Positions 1-6,005 of a stretch of 8,952 bases of DNA are shown piece by piece. A program made the position numbers and the translations under genes. Each line of letters begins with the position of its first letter. Positions within the stretch are counted from its first letter, which is position 1. This DNA comes from Candidatus Villigracilis proximus (lineage in GTDB: Bacteria; Chloroflexota; Anaerolineae; Anaerolineales; Villigracilaceae). The stretch covers positions 1-8,952 of the forward strand of contig JADKBB010000067.1 in NCBI GenBank assembly GCA_016715195.1. Reading direction: 5' to 3'. The notes under the pieces were generated by a model. The model made no database searches. It saw only the letters and a program-made list of their open reading frames with translations, and was not told the origin of the DNA.

Positions 1-1567
1 AATCAAAATCGGTGTGCCTTCCTTGGCATACTCAAAATTCAAATACGCCTGACCTGTGATGAAGCGCTGACCATCAATGGCGCAGGAGGTGACGAAGCCA
101 ATGCGTTCGCCGTTGGCGTTCACCACGGGGTCGCCGTTGTGCGCCATGCGGACGCGCTGGTCATCGAAGGTGAAGCGGATGACGCCGCCCTTGCGTTCTT
201 TCTCGCGCGCCACGTAGGCATCGCGCCCGATGAACCACGGCTTGTACGGTTTGACGTAGGAACCAAATCCGCCTTCCGCTACGCCCAAATCTCTGCCGTC
301 AAATTTGCCAGAGCCAAGTCCCATTTCGTGACCGTACAACGGCAAGCCTGCTTCGGTTCTCAAAGAATCTCTTGCGCCCAAGCCGATGGCTTTCACGCCG
401 AACTGCCTCGCCAGCCTTCAAGACCGCGTTCCAAAAATCCACGGCGCGTTCGGGGTGGACGAATAATTCAAAGGCCATCTTCTCGCCTGTGTAGCCCGTG
501 CGAGAAACAATTAAGTCAAATCCGCCAACCACCGCGTCGCACAACTCAGTGCGCTTCAACTTCATAATGCGCGCGCGGGTCGCATCGTCCACGCCCATGG
601 ATAGCACACGTCGCGGCTCTTCGGCCCCTGCAACGCAATATCCACACGCATTTCATTGCCAGATTTCGGGTCGCGCAGGTTGCGGATGTCCGCTTGGTAG
701 CCATACGTCCGCGCCCACGGTCGGCCGTTGTCAATTTTCACTGCGCCATCGCGCACGCTTTCGAGCCATGTGCGATCCTTGTCATCGTTCGACGCGTTCA
801 CGACCACGAGATAATTGTCCCAGCCGCGGCGATAGATGAGCGTGTCATCGATCACGTCCGCATCGGGGGTCAGGAAGTGCGAATACAAAGACTCGCCCGG
901 CTGCAGTCCGCCGCAGTCATTGCCGCAGACCGTATCGAGGAACGAAGCCGCATCCGCGCCGCGCACATCGTACACGCCCATGTGCGAAACATCGAACAGC
1001 CCCGCCGCATTGCGTGTGGCAAGGTGCTCCTCAAAAATCCCCGTGTACTGCACAGGCATTTCCCAACCAGCAAATGGGACCATTCTGCCGCCCAAATCTC
1101 GATGGGCTTGATTCAACGCTGTTTTCTTTAACTCGCCTTCAGCTTCATTCCACTCGAAGGGCGGCAGCGCCTCTTTCTTTAACTGTGGGCTGGTCTCCGA
1201 TGAACCAGGGTTTACTCACCATCGACGCCGGTTCCGTCACCTGAGCAACTTTGGCTTTTCTTCATTCACCACAAACGGCCCGGGCATTCGCTTCGCGCTG
1301 AAATCTTTCGTGCCATCCAAGTTGAACGATGTATATCCATCCGAAAGATCGCGCAGCCATGTCGCCACTGCCGAGGCTCTTTTGCAACAGGCACTTGCAA
1401 TTAATACGTGCCGGTCCACGTTATTCAACACGCCCTTCACTGCACCCTTGGGAGTTGCAATCGATGTGACCTGTGTCTTGCCCTTCTTCAATGCACACAG
1501 ATCAGAAGACACCGCAAAATCCAACACCTGACGAATGCGTTGTCCGCTCAATTCGTACACCGCATTT
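1..1567 (-). CDS. gcvT: Aminomethyltransferase (glycine cleavage T-protein) with extra N-terminal module; frame-broken, cut by window edge
   Basis: T-protein takes the aminomethyl group from lipoyl H-protein, releases ammonia and makes 5,10-methylene-THF in the cytoplasmic glycine cleavage complex. Seen in order on the minus strand: VPFAGWEMPVQYTG and GLFDVSHMG (near 1070-970), the DD pair in VIDDTLIYR (near 860), LQGPKSRD (near 625), SRTGYTGEKMAFELFV (near 500), GLGARDSLRTEAG (near 365) and KPWFIGRDAY (near 230). The gene is still open at base 1, probably lacking only a few tens of residues. The core starts near 1130; upstream lies an additional module to about 1560. Frame changes are needed near 1258, 1182, 609 and 405, each explained by one missing base. 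The start is uncertain: GTG at 1560, or ATG at 1567 if one base is lost just after it; no good ribosome site is visible. It follows glyA by about 25-30 bases, so it is co-transcribed or fused with it. Identity is secure; exact protein sequence is not. Confidence 0.9.
1180..1560 (-). other. GcvT/YgfZ-like N-terminal module preceding the GcvT core
   Basis: About 125 residues lie ahead of the normal GcvT core. The visible pattern begins VYELSGQRIRQ, continues with DLCALKKGKTQ, then TPKGAVKGVL, then WLRDLSDGY and MPGPFVVNEE, followed after a frame slip by VAQVTEP and SKPWFIG. The order 'D..aL..G....T...TPkG.v.gvl' with a later 'WL' resembles the first folate-binding subdomain of GcvT and YgfZ proteins, so this may be a partial duplicate of that domain. 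That is my inference from pattern, not from an alignment. An unrelated linker domain is the alternative. The codons and frame bias look coding throughout, and no other start signal lies between it and the core. Confidence 0.6.
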
Positions 1568-1589
1568 TGTCCCGCCCCTTTTGGGGAGG

Positions 1590-3058
1590 CTAGGATTTAT
1601 CGTCGATGTAATAAAAATGAGGATAGCCGTTCTTGGTCGGCTTGAAGTCAATACCTGCCGAAGTCGCTAATTTGCGGATCTTCAACTTGGCTTCATTCAA
1701 CACATTGAAGTCCAACTTTGCGCGGCGCTGTTTGCCTTTCTTGACCGTATCCACGGCGTGTGGCGCACATGCGATCAACACATCTGCCATGATGTCTGCC
1801 AGTTGGCGAGTCTTCTTCTCGTCAAATCCGCGCTGGGTGATCCACGGCGTGCCGAGGCGAATGCCTGATGGATCCATTGAATTCTTGTCACCCGGAATCG
1901 TGTTGCGATTGACCACCACACCGACAATGTCCAAAATGCGCGAGGCTTGGTCACCGCTCAGTTTGGTTCCGTCCTCACCGACAATGCTGGTGCAATCGAC
2001 ATTGACGAGGTGGGTATCCGTGCCGCCGAACGGGACACGCAGTCCGCGCTTGGTGAACTGGTCAGCCATGGCTTTTGCATTTTTCAAAGTCTGTGCCTGT
2101 AATTTTTTAAATTGCGCAGTCTGTGTTAATTTGAAGGTCAATGAAAGCGCCGCGAACACATTCACATGCGGGCCGCCTTGTTCACCAGGGAAGACGGCTT
2201 TGTCGATCTTCTTCGCAATGGCCGCATCCGTTGTCATCAACACCGCACCGCGCGGGCCGTCAATCGATTTATGCGTAGTGGACATGACCACATGCGCATG
2301 TCCGATGGGCGAAGGCACCACGCCCGCCGCCACAAGCCCACCGATGTGCGAAATGTCCGCGAGGAAATACGCGCCGACTTCGTCAGCGATCTCGCGGAAC
2401 TTTTTCCAATCAGGCACAAATGAATACGATGAATAGCCGGCGATCATCAGCTTGGGTTTGTTTTCCAAAGCCAATGCGCGCACGGCGTCATAATCAATTT
2501 TCTCATTTGCGTCAATCGTGTAATGTACAGCCTTGAACCACTTGCCGCTTCTATTCACTGACGAACCATGCGAGAGATGTCCGCCGTGCAGGAGGTTGAG
2601 TCCCATCACGGTTTCGCCAAGATTAAGCAAAGCCTGATAGACCGCATTGTTGGCAGGTCCGCCGGATAAGGCTTGCACGTTGACAAAAATTTGGTCGGCA
2701 GTAATTCCATTCGCGGCGAAGGTCTGCGCCACACGTCGGCGGGCGAGCGCTTCTACTGTGTCGGCATATTCCACGCCCTTGTAATAGCGCGGGTCACTGT
2801 TGCGGCGGTAATTGCCGAGGCGTTCGGAATAATCCAAAATCTCTTCGTCATCCATCCAGCGCGTATCTTCATCGGGATAGCCTTCGGCGTAGATATTCTG
2901 GAACGCAGAAGACAACGCCTCACGCACAGCCATTGGAGCAGTTGATTCAGAAGCGATCAATATCAACTTGCGATACTGCCGCTCCGCTTCGAGCTGGGTT
3001 AATTTATAAACATCGGGGTCAAGTTTTCAAGCGAACCACGGAACAAATAATCGGGCAT
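1590..3058 (-). CDS. glyA: Serine hydroxymethyltransferase (one apparent frameshift near the N terminus)
   Basis: PLP enzyme interconverting serine + THF and glycine + methylene-THF in the cytoplasm. The PLP-binding lysine sits in STTHKSIDGPRG (about residue 264). Also seen are YAEGYP, LSGGPANNAVYQ, FPGEQGGPH, NTIPGD and SGIRLGTPWITQRGF, all family signatures. Start chosen at ATG 3058-3056, preceded by AAGGAG (3067-3072 on the plus numbering) at 8-base spacing; the first residues are MPDYLFRGSLENL. As read, this frame stops soon after; adding one G near 3020 gives LDPDVYKLTQLEAERQYRK joined to LILIASES, so a lost base is likely. Restored length is about 489 residues, longer than the usual 415-430, partly from an insertion after YAEGYP. 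The stop TAG at 1590-1592 follows YYIDDKS. First gene of the glyA-gcvT unit. Confidence 0.96.
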
Positions 3059-3066
3059 GGGAAATT

Positions 3067-3072
3067 CTCCTT
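3067..3072 (-). promoter_or_regulatory. glyA ribosome binding site that sets the start
   Basis: AAGGAG on the minus strand lies 8 bases before ATG 3058. It decides for this ATG over the internal TTG at 2966, which is merely the first start-like codon after the frame slip. Confidence 0.8.
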
Positions 3073-3124
3073 TGAGAAATAGAATCAGGTTTGGAATTAA
3101 AGTGAGAAGCGTGTAATCAGTCAG

Positions 3125-3155
3125 ATTGTAGGACTAGAGAGTGGAGGAAGGTCAA
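3125..3155 (-). promoter_or_regulatory. Likely glyA promoter
   Basis: On the minus strand TTGACC (plus positions 3150-3155) is followed 19 bases later by TACAAT (3125-3130). The hexamers fit a housekeeping sigma promoter well; the spacer is 2 bases longer than ideal. Transcription would start near 3118, giving a leader of about 60 bases before the glyA ATG. It faces away from the secreted-protein gene on the other strand. Confidence 0.5.
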
Positions 3156-3190
3156 GTGAAAAATAGAGTTTTTCATCCACACAATTTCCA

Positions 3191-3196
3191 TATAAG
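3191..3196 (+). promoter_or_regulatory. Weak -10 candidate for the secreted-protein gene
   Basis: TATAAG is a fair -10 hexamer about 87 bases upstream of ATG 3283. The best -35 partner is only a T-rich TTTTTC 16 bases upstream (3169-3174), a poor match. It lies in the region between divergent genes, where a promoter is expected, but the assignment is tentative. Confidence 0.3.
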
Positions 3197-3238
3197 CTGG
3201 TCACATCCCGATTACACACCTCAAATATCATAAGGGAA

Positions 3239-3257
3239 GGTTGGAGGCGCTCCAGCC
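3239..3257 (+). promoter_or_regulatory. Stem-loop in the mRNA leader of the secreted-protein gene
   Basis: GGTTGGAG (3239-3246) pairs with CTCCAGCC (3250-3257), one G-T wobble, around a GCG loop. It is followed by an A-run, not T-run, so it is not a terminator on the plus strand. It ends 9 bases before the AAAGAGGTG ribosome site and 25 bases before the ATG, so it could stabilise the 5' end or modulate initiation. Confidence 0.5.
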
Positions 3258-3282
3258 AAAAAATATAAAGAGGTGTAAAAAT

Positions 3283-3786
3283 ATGAAAAAGAAAATTTCA
3301 ATCCTGATCGGCGGACTCCTGGCGGTTGCGATGTTATTCGGCGCGGTGAGCGTCACGACAGCCTATGCACAGGAAGGCACGCCGCCCGCAACGACCACAA
3401 CCGGGCAGCCCGATAAAGGCCGCGGTCACGGCGGACCCGGCATGGGCGAAACCGAGTTGGCCGCAGCGGCATCCGTGCTCGGCATGACCACTGACGAACT
3501 CTCCACCGCACTGAAAGCAGGCAAGACTCTTGAAGAGTTGGCAACCACTGCCGGCGTGGACATTCAAGATGTGCAGGATGCGATCAGCGCCGCACATGCT
3601 GTTGAAATGCGCGCACGCATCGAAGCCGGTGTAGCTGATGGAAGCATCACTCAGGCCAAAGCCGACTGGCTTTTGGAAGGTCTCGACAAAGGTTATCTTG
3701 ATGGCCCCGGCTTCGGTTTCGGCGGCCCGCACGGTGACCGCCCCGGCGATCAACCGGTTCCTCCTACACAAACCACCGCCCCATAA
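3283..3786 (+). CDS. Small secreted helical protein, function unknown (DUF2680-like)
   Basis: A 167-residue protein. Start chosen at ATG 3283 because AGAGGTG lies 7 bases upstream and the N terminus is a classic signal peptide: MKKK, a hydrophobic stretch ISILIGGLLAVAMLFGAV, then AYA-Q as the likely signal peptidase I site (cut near residue 26). After a Thr/Pro-rich and Gly/His-rich linker (about 28-53) comes an acidic helical region: ASVLGMTTDELSTALKAG, TLEELATTAGVDIQDVQDAI, then VADGSITQAKADWLLEGL. The last pattern resembles the 'G.IT..qAd...' helix of DUF2680-type exported proteins; that link is from memory. The tail is Gly/Pro-rich with HGDRPGDQP. There is no lipobox and no later membrane span, so it is likely released outside the membrane. 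The His/Asp/Gly tails could bind metal, but nothing proves it. Single-gene transcript: own leader hairpin and a terminator 29 bases after the stop. Its frame is unbroken. Confidence 0.85.
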   Translation: MKKKISILIGGLLAVAMLFGAVSVTTAYAQEGTPPATTTTGQPDKGRGHGGPGMGETELAAAASVLGMTTDELSTALKAGKTLEELATTAGVDIQDVQDAISAAHAVEMRARIEAGVADGSITQAKADWLLEGLDKGYLDGPGFGFGGPHGDRPGDQPVPPTQTTAP

Positions 3787-3815
3787 ATAAATTCTCCATC
3801 TCAGCAAGGTAAGCA

Positions 3816-3856
3816 ATCGACAGGTGAAAGACTCCCCCTTTCACCTGTCGATCTTT
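3816..3856 (+). terminator. Strong hairpin terminator after the secreted-protein gene
   Basis: A perfect 15-bp stem: ATCGACAGGTGAAAG (3816-3830) pairs with CTTTCACCTGTCGAT (3838-3852) around the 7-base loop ACTCCCC. The following CTTT gives only a short U-tract, so it may act partly as a 3' stability element. It separates the gene from the kinase, which has its own promoter just downstream. Confidence 0.75.
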
Positions 3857-3878
3857 AAATATACCGGACTATTGGGGC

Positions 3879-3907
3879 TTGAATTCACTTATAAATCCCT
3901 GTACACT
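3879..3907 (+). promoter_or_regulatory. Kinase promoter with probable leaderless start
   Basis: TTGAAT (3879-3884), a 17-base spacer, and TACACT (3902-3907) make a near-consensus housekeeping promoter. The kinase ATG at 3914 lies 6 bases after the -10 hexamer, where the transcript itself should begin, and no Shine-Dalgarno precedes the ATG. Both facts point to a leaderless mRNA. Confidence 0.65.
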
Positions 3908-3913
3908 ATCCCT

Positions 3914-5163
3914 ATGAATACACCTTCAAAAACCGGACAACTGACAAATCTTGAGGGCCGCGAAAAACTTTTACTGCGACTGGTGGAGTTAAGCGTCACA
4001 CTCAACTCCACGCTGGACCTCGATGCCTTGCTGCAACTCATCACCGCCACCGCCACAGAATTATTGGATTGTGAAGCCGCATCGATTTTGCTCTACGATG
4101 AAAAGAATCCACGCCTTTACTTTGCCGCCGCCACCGGCTCGGATCCCGCCCAACTGGCAGAGATTCCTGTTCCGATCGACAGCAGTCTCGCCGGGACAAT
4201 CTTCCGCACCAACCAGCCGCTGATCCTCAACAACGCCGAACAGGACCCGCGTCACTTCTCCCCCGTTTCTGATCACATCAAATTTAAAATAGACACACTG
4301 CTCGGCGTGCCCATGCCGATCAAAGATAGAACGATGGGCGTGCTCGAAGCGGTCAACAAACGCGGAGGCAGTTTCACTGAGAGCGATGTGGCGATTCTTT
4401 CCGTCACCGCTGCGCATGCCGCGATCGCGATCAACAACGCGCGTTTATTACGAGCCACACAACAAGCGCTGGAAAAAGTTAAAGTCACCAATCAGATCAA
4501 AAGCAATTTCCTTTCTCTTGCTTCCCACGAGTTGCGAACACCGCTCGGCATCATCATCGGCTACGCAACCTTCCTGCAGGAAAGCGCGCGCGGAGAATCA
4601 ACCGACCACGCCAATCAGGTGCTTGGTGCGGCATCACAAATGCGCTCCCTGCTCGATCAGATGAACAACCTGACCCTGCTCCAAACCGATGGCATGGAAA
4701 TGCGGCAGATGAAGATCGCAGTGCAGGATATCTTAAACTTTGCATTGGATGAGATCAAATACACCGCCGCCCGGCGTGACCTGCAGCTGGTCCTCGCTTT
4801 TCAAGAGGATCCCATCTTTGTGAACGTCGATGCCGAAAAGACCACGCTTGCCATTGTCAACCTGCTAAATAATGCCATTCGCTTCTCCCCTGAAAAAAGC
4901 GGAATCGTGATCGGCGCAGTCGATCAGGGCAAACAAGTGATGATCTGGATCCAGGATCATGGCATTGGTATTCAAGTTGATAAACTGCAGAAAGTATTTG
5001 AAGAGTTCTACCAGATCGAACCGCCGAACACACGTCACTACGGCGGCCTTGGGATCGGTCTCACCATTTCAAAGGGACTGATCGAAGCGCAGAGCGGGAA
5101 GATCTGGGCCGAGTCTGAGGGTGAAGGACGAGGGACAACCTTCAAGGTCGTCTGCAAAGTTAA
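3914..5163 (+). CDS. Soluble GAF-domain sensor histidine kinase
   Basis: Two-component kinase of about 416 residues. Start at ATG 3914 (MNTPSK): the open frame extends further upstream but only into the terminator hairpin. Layout: a short N-terminal helix (LVELSVTLNSTLDLDALL, about 23-40); a GAF domain about 35-178 with DCEAASILLYDE and LLGVPMPIKD; a connecting helix about 178-200; HisKA with phospho-acceptor H205 in SHELRTPLG; and HATPase_c with N box NLLNNAIRFS (N320), G1 DHGIGI, F box FEEFYQ and G2 GGLGIGLTIS. All catalytic motifs are present. There are no transmembrane segments and no receiver domain, so it should sense a cytoplasmic small molecule or redox/light cofactor through GAF; no Cys-based chromophore site is evident. 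No response regulator is in the window. As read, the frame does not stop after TTFKVV but runs into both tRNA genes to 5467; one missing C near 5153 would give TTFKVVLQS and TAA at 5161-5163, the end I use. Confidence 0.9.
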
Positions 5164-5239
5164 CGTTAAATGCGCTTTTCGCGAAATTCGCTTAAAGGTT
5201 TTCTGCCTTGGAATAGCCCCTTTTTTACTCCGTTTTGCA

Positions 5240-5268
5240 TTGACATTCCCAAACGCCTCAGGTAGAAT
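5240..5268 (+). promoter_or_regulatory. Consensus promoter of the tRNA-Ala pair
   Basis: TTGACA (5240-5245), an exact 17-base spacer, then TAGAAT (5263-5268). This is the best promoter in the window. Transcription should start near 5275, about 13 bases before the first tRNA, as expected for a strong stable-RNA promoter. Confidence 0.85.
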
Positions 5269-5287
5269 ACGCTTCGCCTTATCGAAA

Positions 5288-5360
5288 GGGCCTGTAGCGC
5301 AGTTGGGAGCGCGCCTCAATCGCACTGAGGAGGCCAGGGGTTCGAATCCCCTCAGGTCCA
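5288..5360 (+). tRNA. tRNA-Ala (anticodon CGC)
   Basis: All arms fold: acceptor GGGCCTG with CAGGTCC, D stem GCGC/GCGC, anticodon stem CCTCA/TGAGG with loop ATCGCAC (anticodon CGC, reads GCG), and T stem AGGGG/CCCCT with TTCGAAT. The G3-U70 pair, the main alanine identity element, and discriminator A73 are present. The 3' CCA is not encoded (CTG follows), so it must be added by CCA-adding enzyme. Confidence 0.96.
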
Positions 5361-5372
5361 CTGGGCAGCGAA

Positions 5373-5405
5373 CAGTGAACGAAAATTTTTTTTCAATGTT
5401 CACTG
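5373..5405 (+). repeat. Inverted repeat between the two tRNA genes
   Basis: CAGTGAAC (5373-5380) and GTTCACTG (5398-5405) form an 8-bp stem with a 17-base loop holding AAAA followed by eight T. The T-run is in the loop, not after the stem, so this is a poor terminator; it may be a processing or pausing structure in the tRNA precursor. Confidence 0.45.
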
Positions 5406-5426
5406 CTAAAAAATTAGTTTACATAT

Positions 5427-5502
5427 GGGCCCATAGCGCAGTTGGGAGCGCGTCTCAATGGCATTGAGAAGGTCGAGGGTTCGAATCCCTCTGGGTCCAC
5501 CA
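5427..5502 (+). tRNA. tRNA-Ala (anticodon GGC) with encoded CCA
   Basis: Acceptor GGGCCCA with TGGGTCC (G3-U70 present), D stem GCGC/GCGC, anticodon stem TCTCA/TGAGA with loop ATGGCAT (anticodon GGC, reads GCC and GCU), T stem GAGGG/CCCTC, A73, then encoded CCA (5500-5502). It shares the promoter and most of its sequence with the upstream tRNA-Ala, with paired changes in the stems, so the two look like an old tandem duplication. Confidence 0.97.
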
Positions 5503-5510
5503 TAATGTAG

Positions 5511-5537
5511 GGGCAGGTAGAAATACCTGCCCTTTTT
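5511..5537 (+). terminator. Terminator of the tRNA operon
   Basis: GGGCAGGTA (5511-5519) pairs perfectly with TACCTGCCC (5524-5532) around a GAAA tetraloop, followed by TTTTT. This is a textbook intrinsic terminator 8 bases after the second tRNA. It also stands directly before the T-box leader. Confidence 0.92.
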
Positions 5538-5543
5538 ACAAAG

Positions 5544-5810
5544 TCATGGCAGGAGTAGTAGGTCACCCGTCAGCGAGTTGGGAAAGTGAGGTGGAAGCCC
5601 AGCACCAGTGTCAACGGGACACTTAAGACCGAACTCGCCTGTTCCTCGCAAGAGAGACTTCATCGGTGAAACGCGATAAATCCGCGGGTAGTCGATGACG
5701 GGAAAGCCCGTTACAGCAACAAAGTGACGTTAGTTATCTAACGTAATTTGGGTGGTACCGCGGAGCGCACAGCGTCCTTCGTCCCTATTTGTGGATGAAG
5801 GATTTTTTGT
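5544..5810 (+). ncRNA. T-box riboswitch leader, leucine-specific, controlling leuS
   Basis: The hallmark T-box sequence TTGGGTGGTACCGCGG is at 5748-5763; TGGT (5753-5756) would pair with the 3' end of an uncharged tRNA having A73, as tRNA-Leu has. Stem I can be drawn: CAGG (5550-5553) with CCTG (5638-5641), then a specifier loop of AGTAGTA facing GAACTCG, closed above by GGTC (5561-5564) with GACC (5627-5630) and CCCGT (5566-5570) with ACGGG (5614-5618). The codon CTC (5634-5636) in the loop reads leucine, matching the downstream gene. A middle hairpin is ACGTTAG/CTAACGT (5727-5744). Uncharged tRNA-Leu binding should favour the antiterminator and let leuS be transcribed. No clear own promoter lies between it and the tRNA terminator. 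Confidence 0.93.
5775..5808 (+). terminator. T-box-controlled terminator
   Basis: TCCTTCGTCC (5775-5784) pairs with GGATGAAGGA (5793-5802), one G-T wobble, 8-base loop, followed by six T (5803-5808). It lies directly after the conserved T-box sequence and is the regulated off-state structure. Confidence 0.92.
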
Positions 5811-6005
5811 TTAAGTTGGTCAAGTCCGTGCGCTTTCATGACCCATTGTAAAAATTGAGAAGGAGGCCTATGATGAAAGCAATTATGAGCAAAATGATTT
5901 TTTGGAAGCAGGGACCTTTGCTTCTGTGCCTCCTTGGTATGGGGTAAGTCAAAGGTCGAAAGTTAAAAGTCTGTTGATAATGAAACTTAATTTGATGAGG
6001 TAAGA
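5811..6005 (+). other. Leader region between T-box terminator and leuS
   Basis: About 195 bases holding the putative 24-codon leader ORF and, after it, an AT-rich stretch (5948-5990) with the repeated words AAAGGTCGAAAGTT and AAAAGTC. GAGG at 5997-6000 serves the leuS start at 6006. I find no clear hairpin or promoter here. Confidence 0.5.
5873..5947 (+). CDS. Possible 24-residue leucine leader peptide
   Basis: AAGGAGG (5860-5866) is a perfect Shine-Dalgarno 6 bases before ATG 5873 (a second ATG at 5870 is in the same frame). The reading frame begins MKAIMSKMIFWKQ and ends GPLLLCLLGMG before TAA at 5945-5947. Five of six codons at 5918-5935 are leucine (TTG CTT CTG, TGC, CTC CTT), as in amino-acid attenuator peptides. 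It sits between the T-box terminator and leuS, so ribosome stalling at low Leu-tRNA could add a second control. I see no clear antiterminator/terminator pair after it. A small hydrophobic protein, or a chance frame in an error-prone assembly, are the alternatives. No homologue is known to me. Confidence 0.45.
   Translation: MKAIMSKMIFWKQGPLLLCLLGMG

Noticed and set aside
139..1131. Plus-strand frames opposite gcvT
   Set aside because: They are antisense to conserved GcvT motifs and are kept open only by GC-rich codon structure.
1633..2436. A 267-codon open frame on the plus strand
   Set aside because: It lies wholly antisense to glyA, whose SHMT motifs are unmistakable. Its translation shows no family signature.
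3334..3816. A 160-codon Cys/Gly-rich open frame on the minus strand
   Set aside because: It is antisense to the secreted-protein gene, which has a signal peptide, a ribosome site and a terminator. No start signal on the minus strand.
3824..3913. Upstream start at ATG 3824 for the kinase
   Set aside because: This ATG lies inside the terminator hairpin and ahead of the kinase promoter; the 30 extra residues precede the natural start MNTPSK.
5164..5239. Terminator for the kinase gene in the CCCCTTTTTT region
   Set aside because: The T-run at 5221-5226 has no stable stem immediately before it; the short palindromes GTTAACGTTAA and GCGAAATTCGC are too weak or too far.
5420..5425. TACATA as a -10 box for the second tRNA
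   Set aside because: It would start transcription inside the tRNA. The upstream TTGACA/TAGAAT promoter serves both genes.
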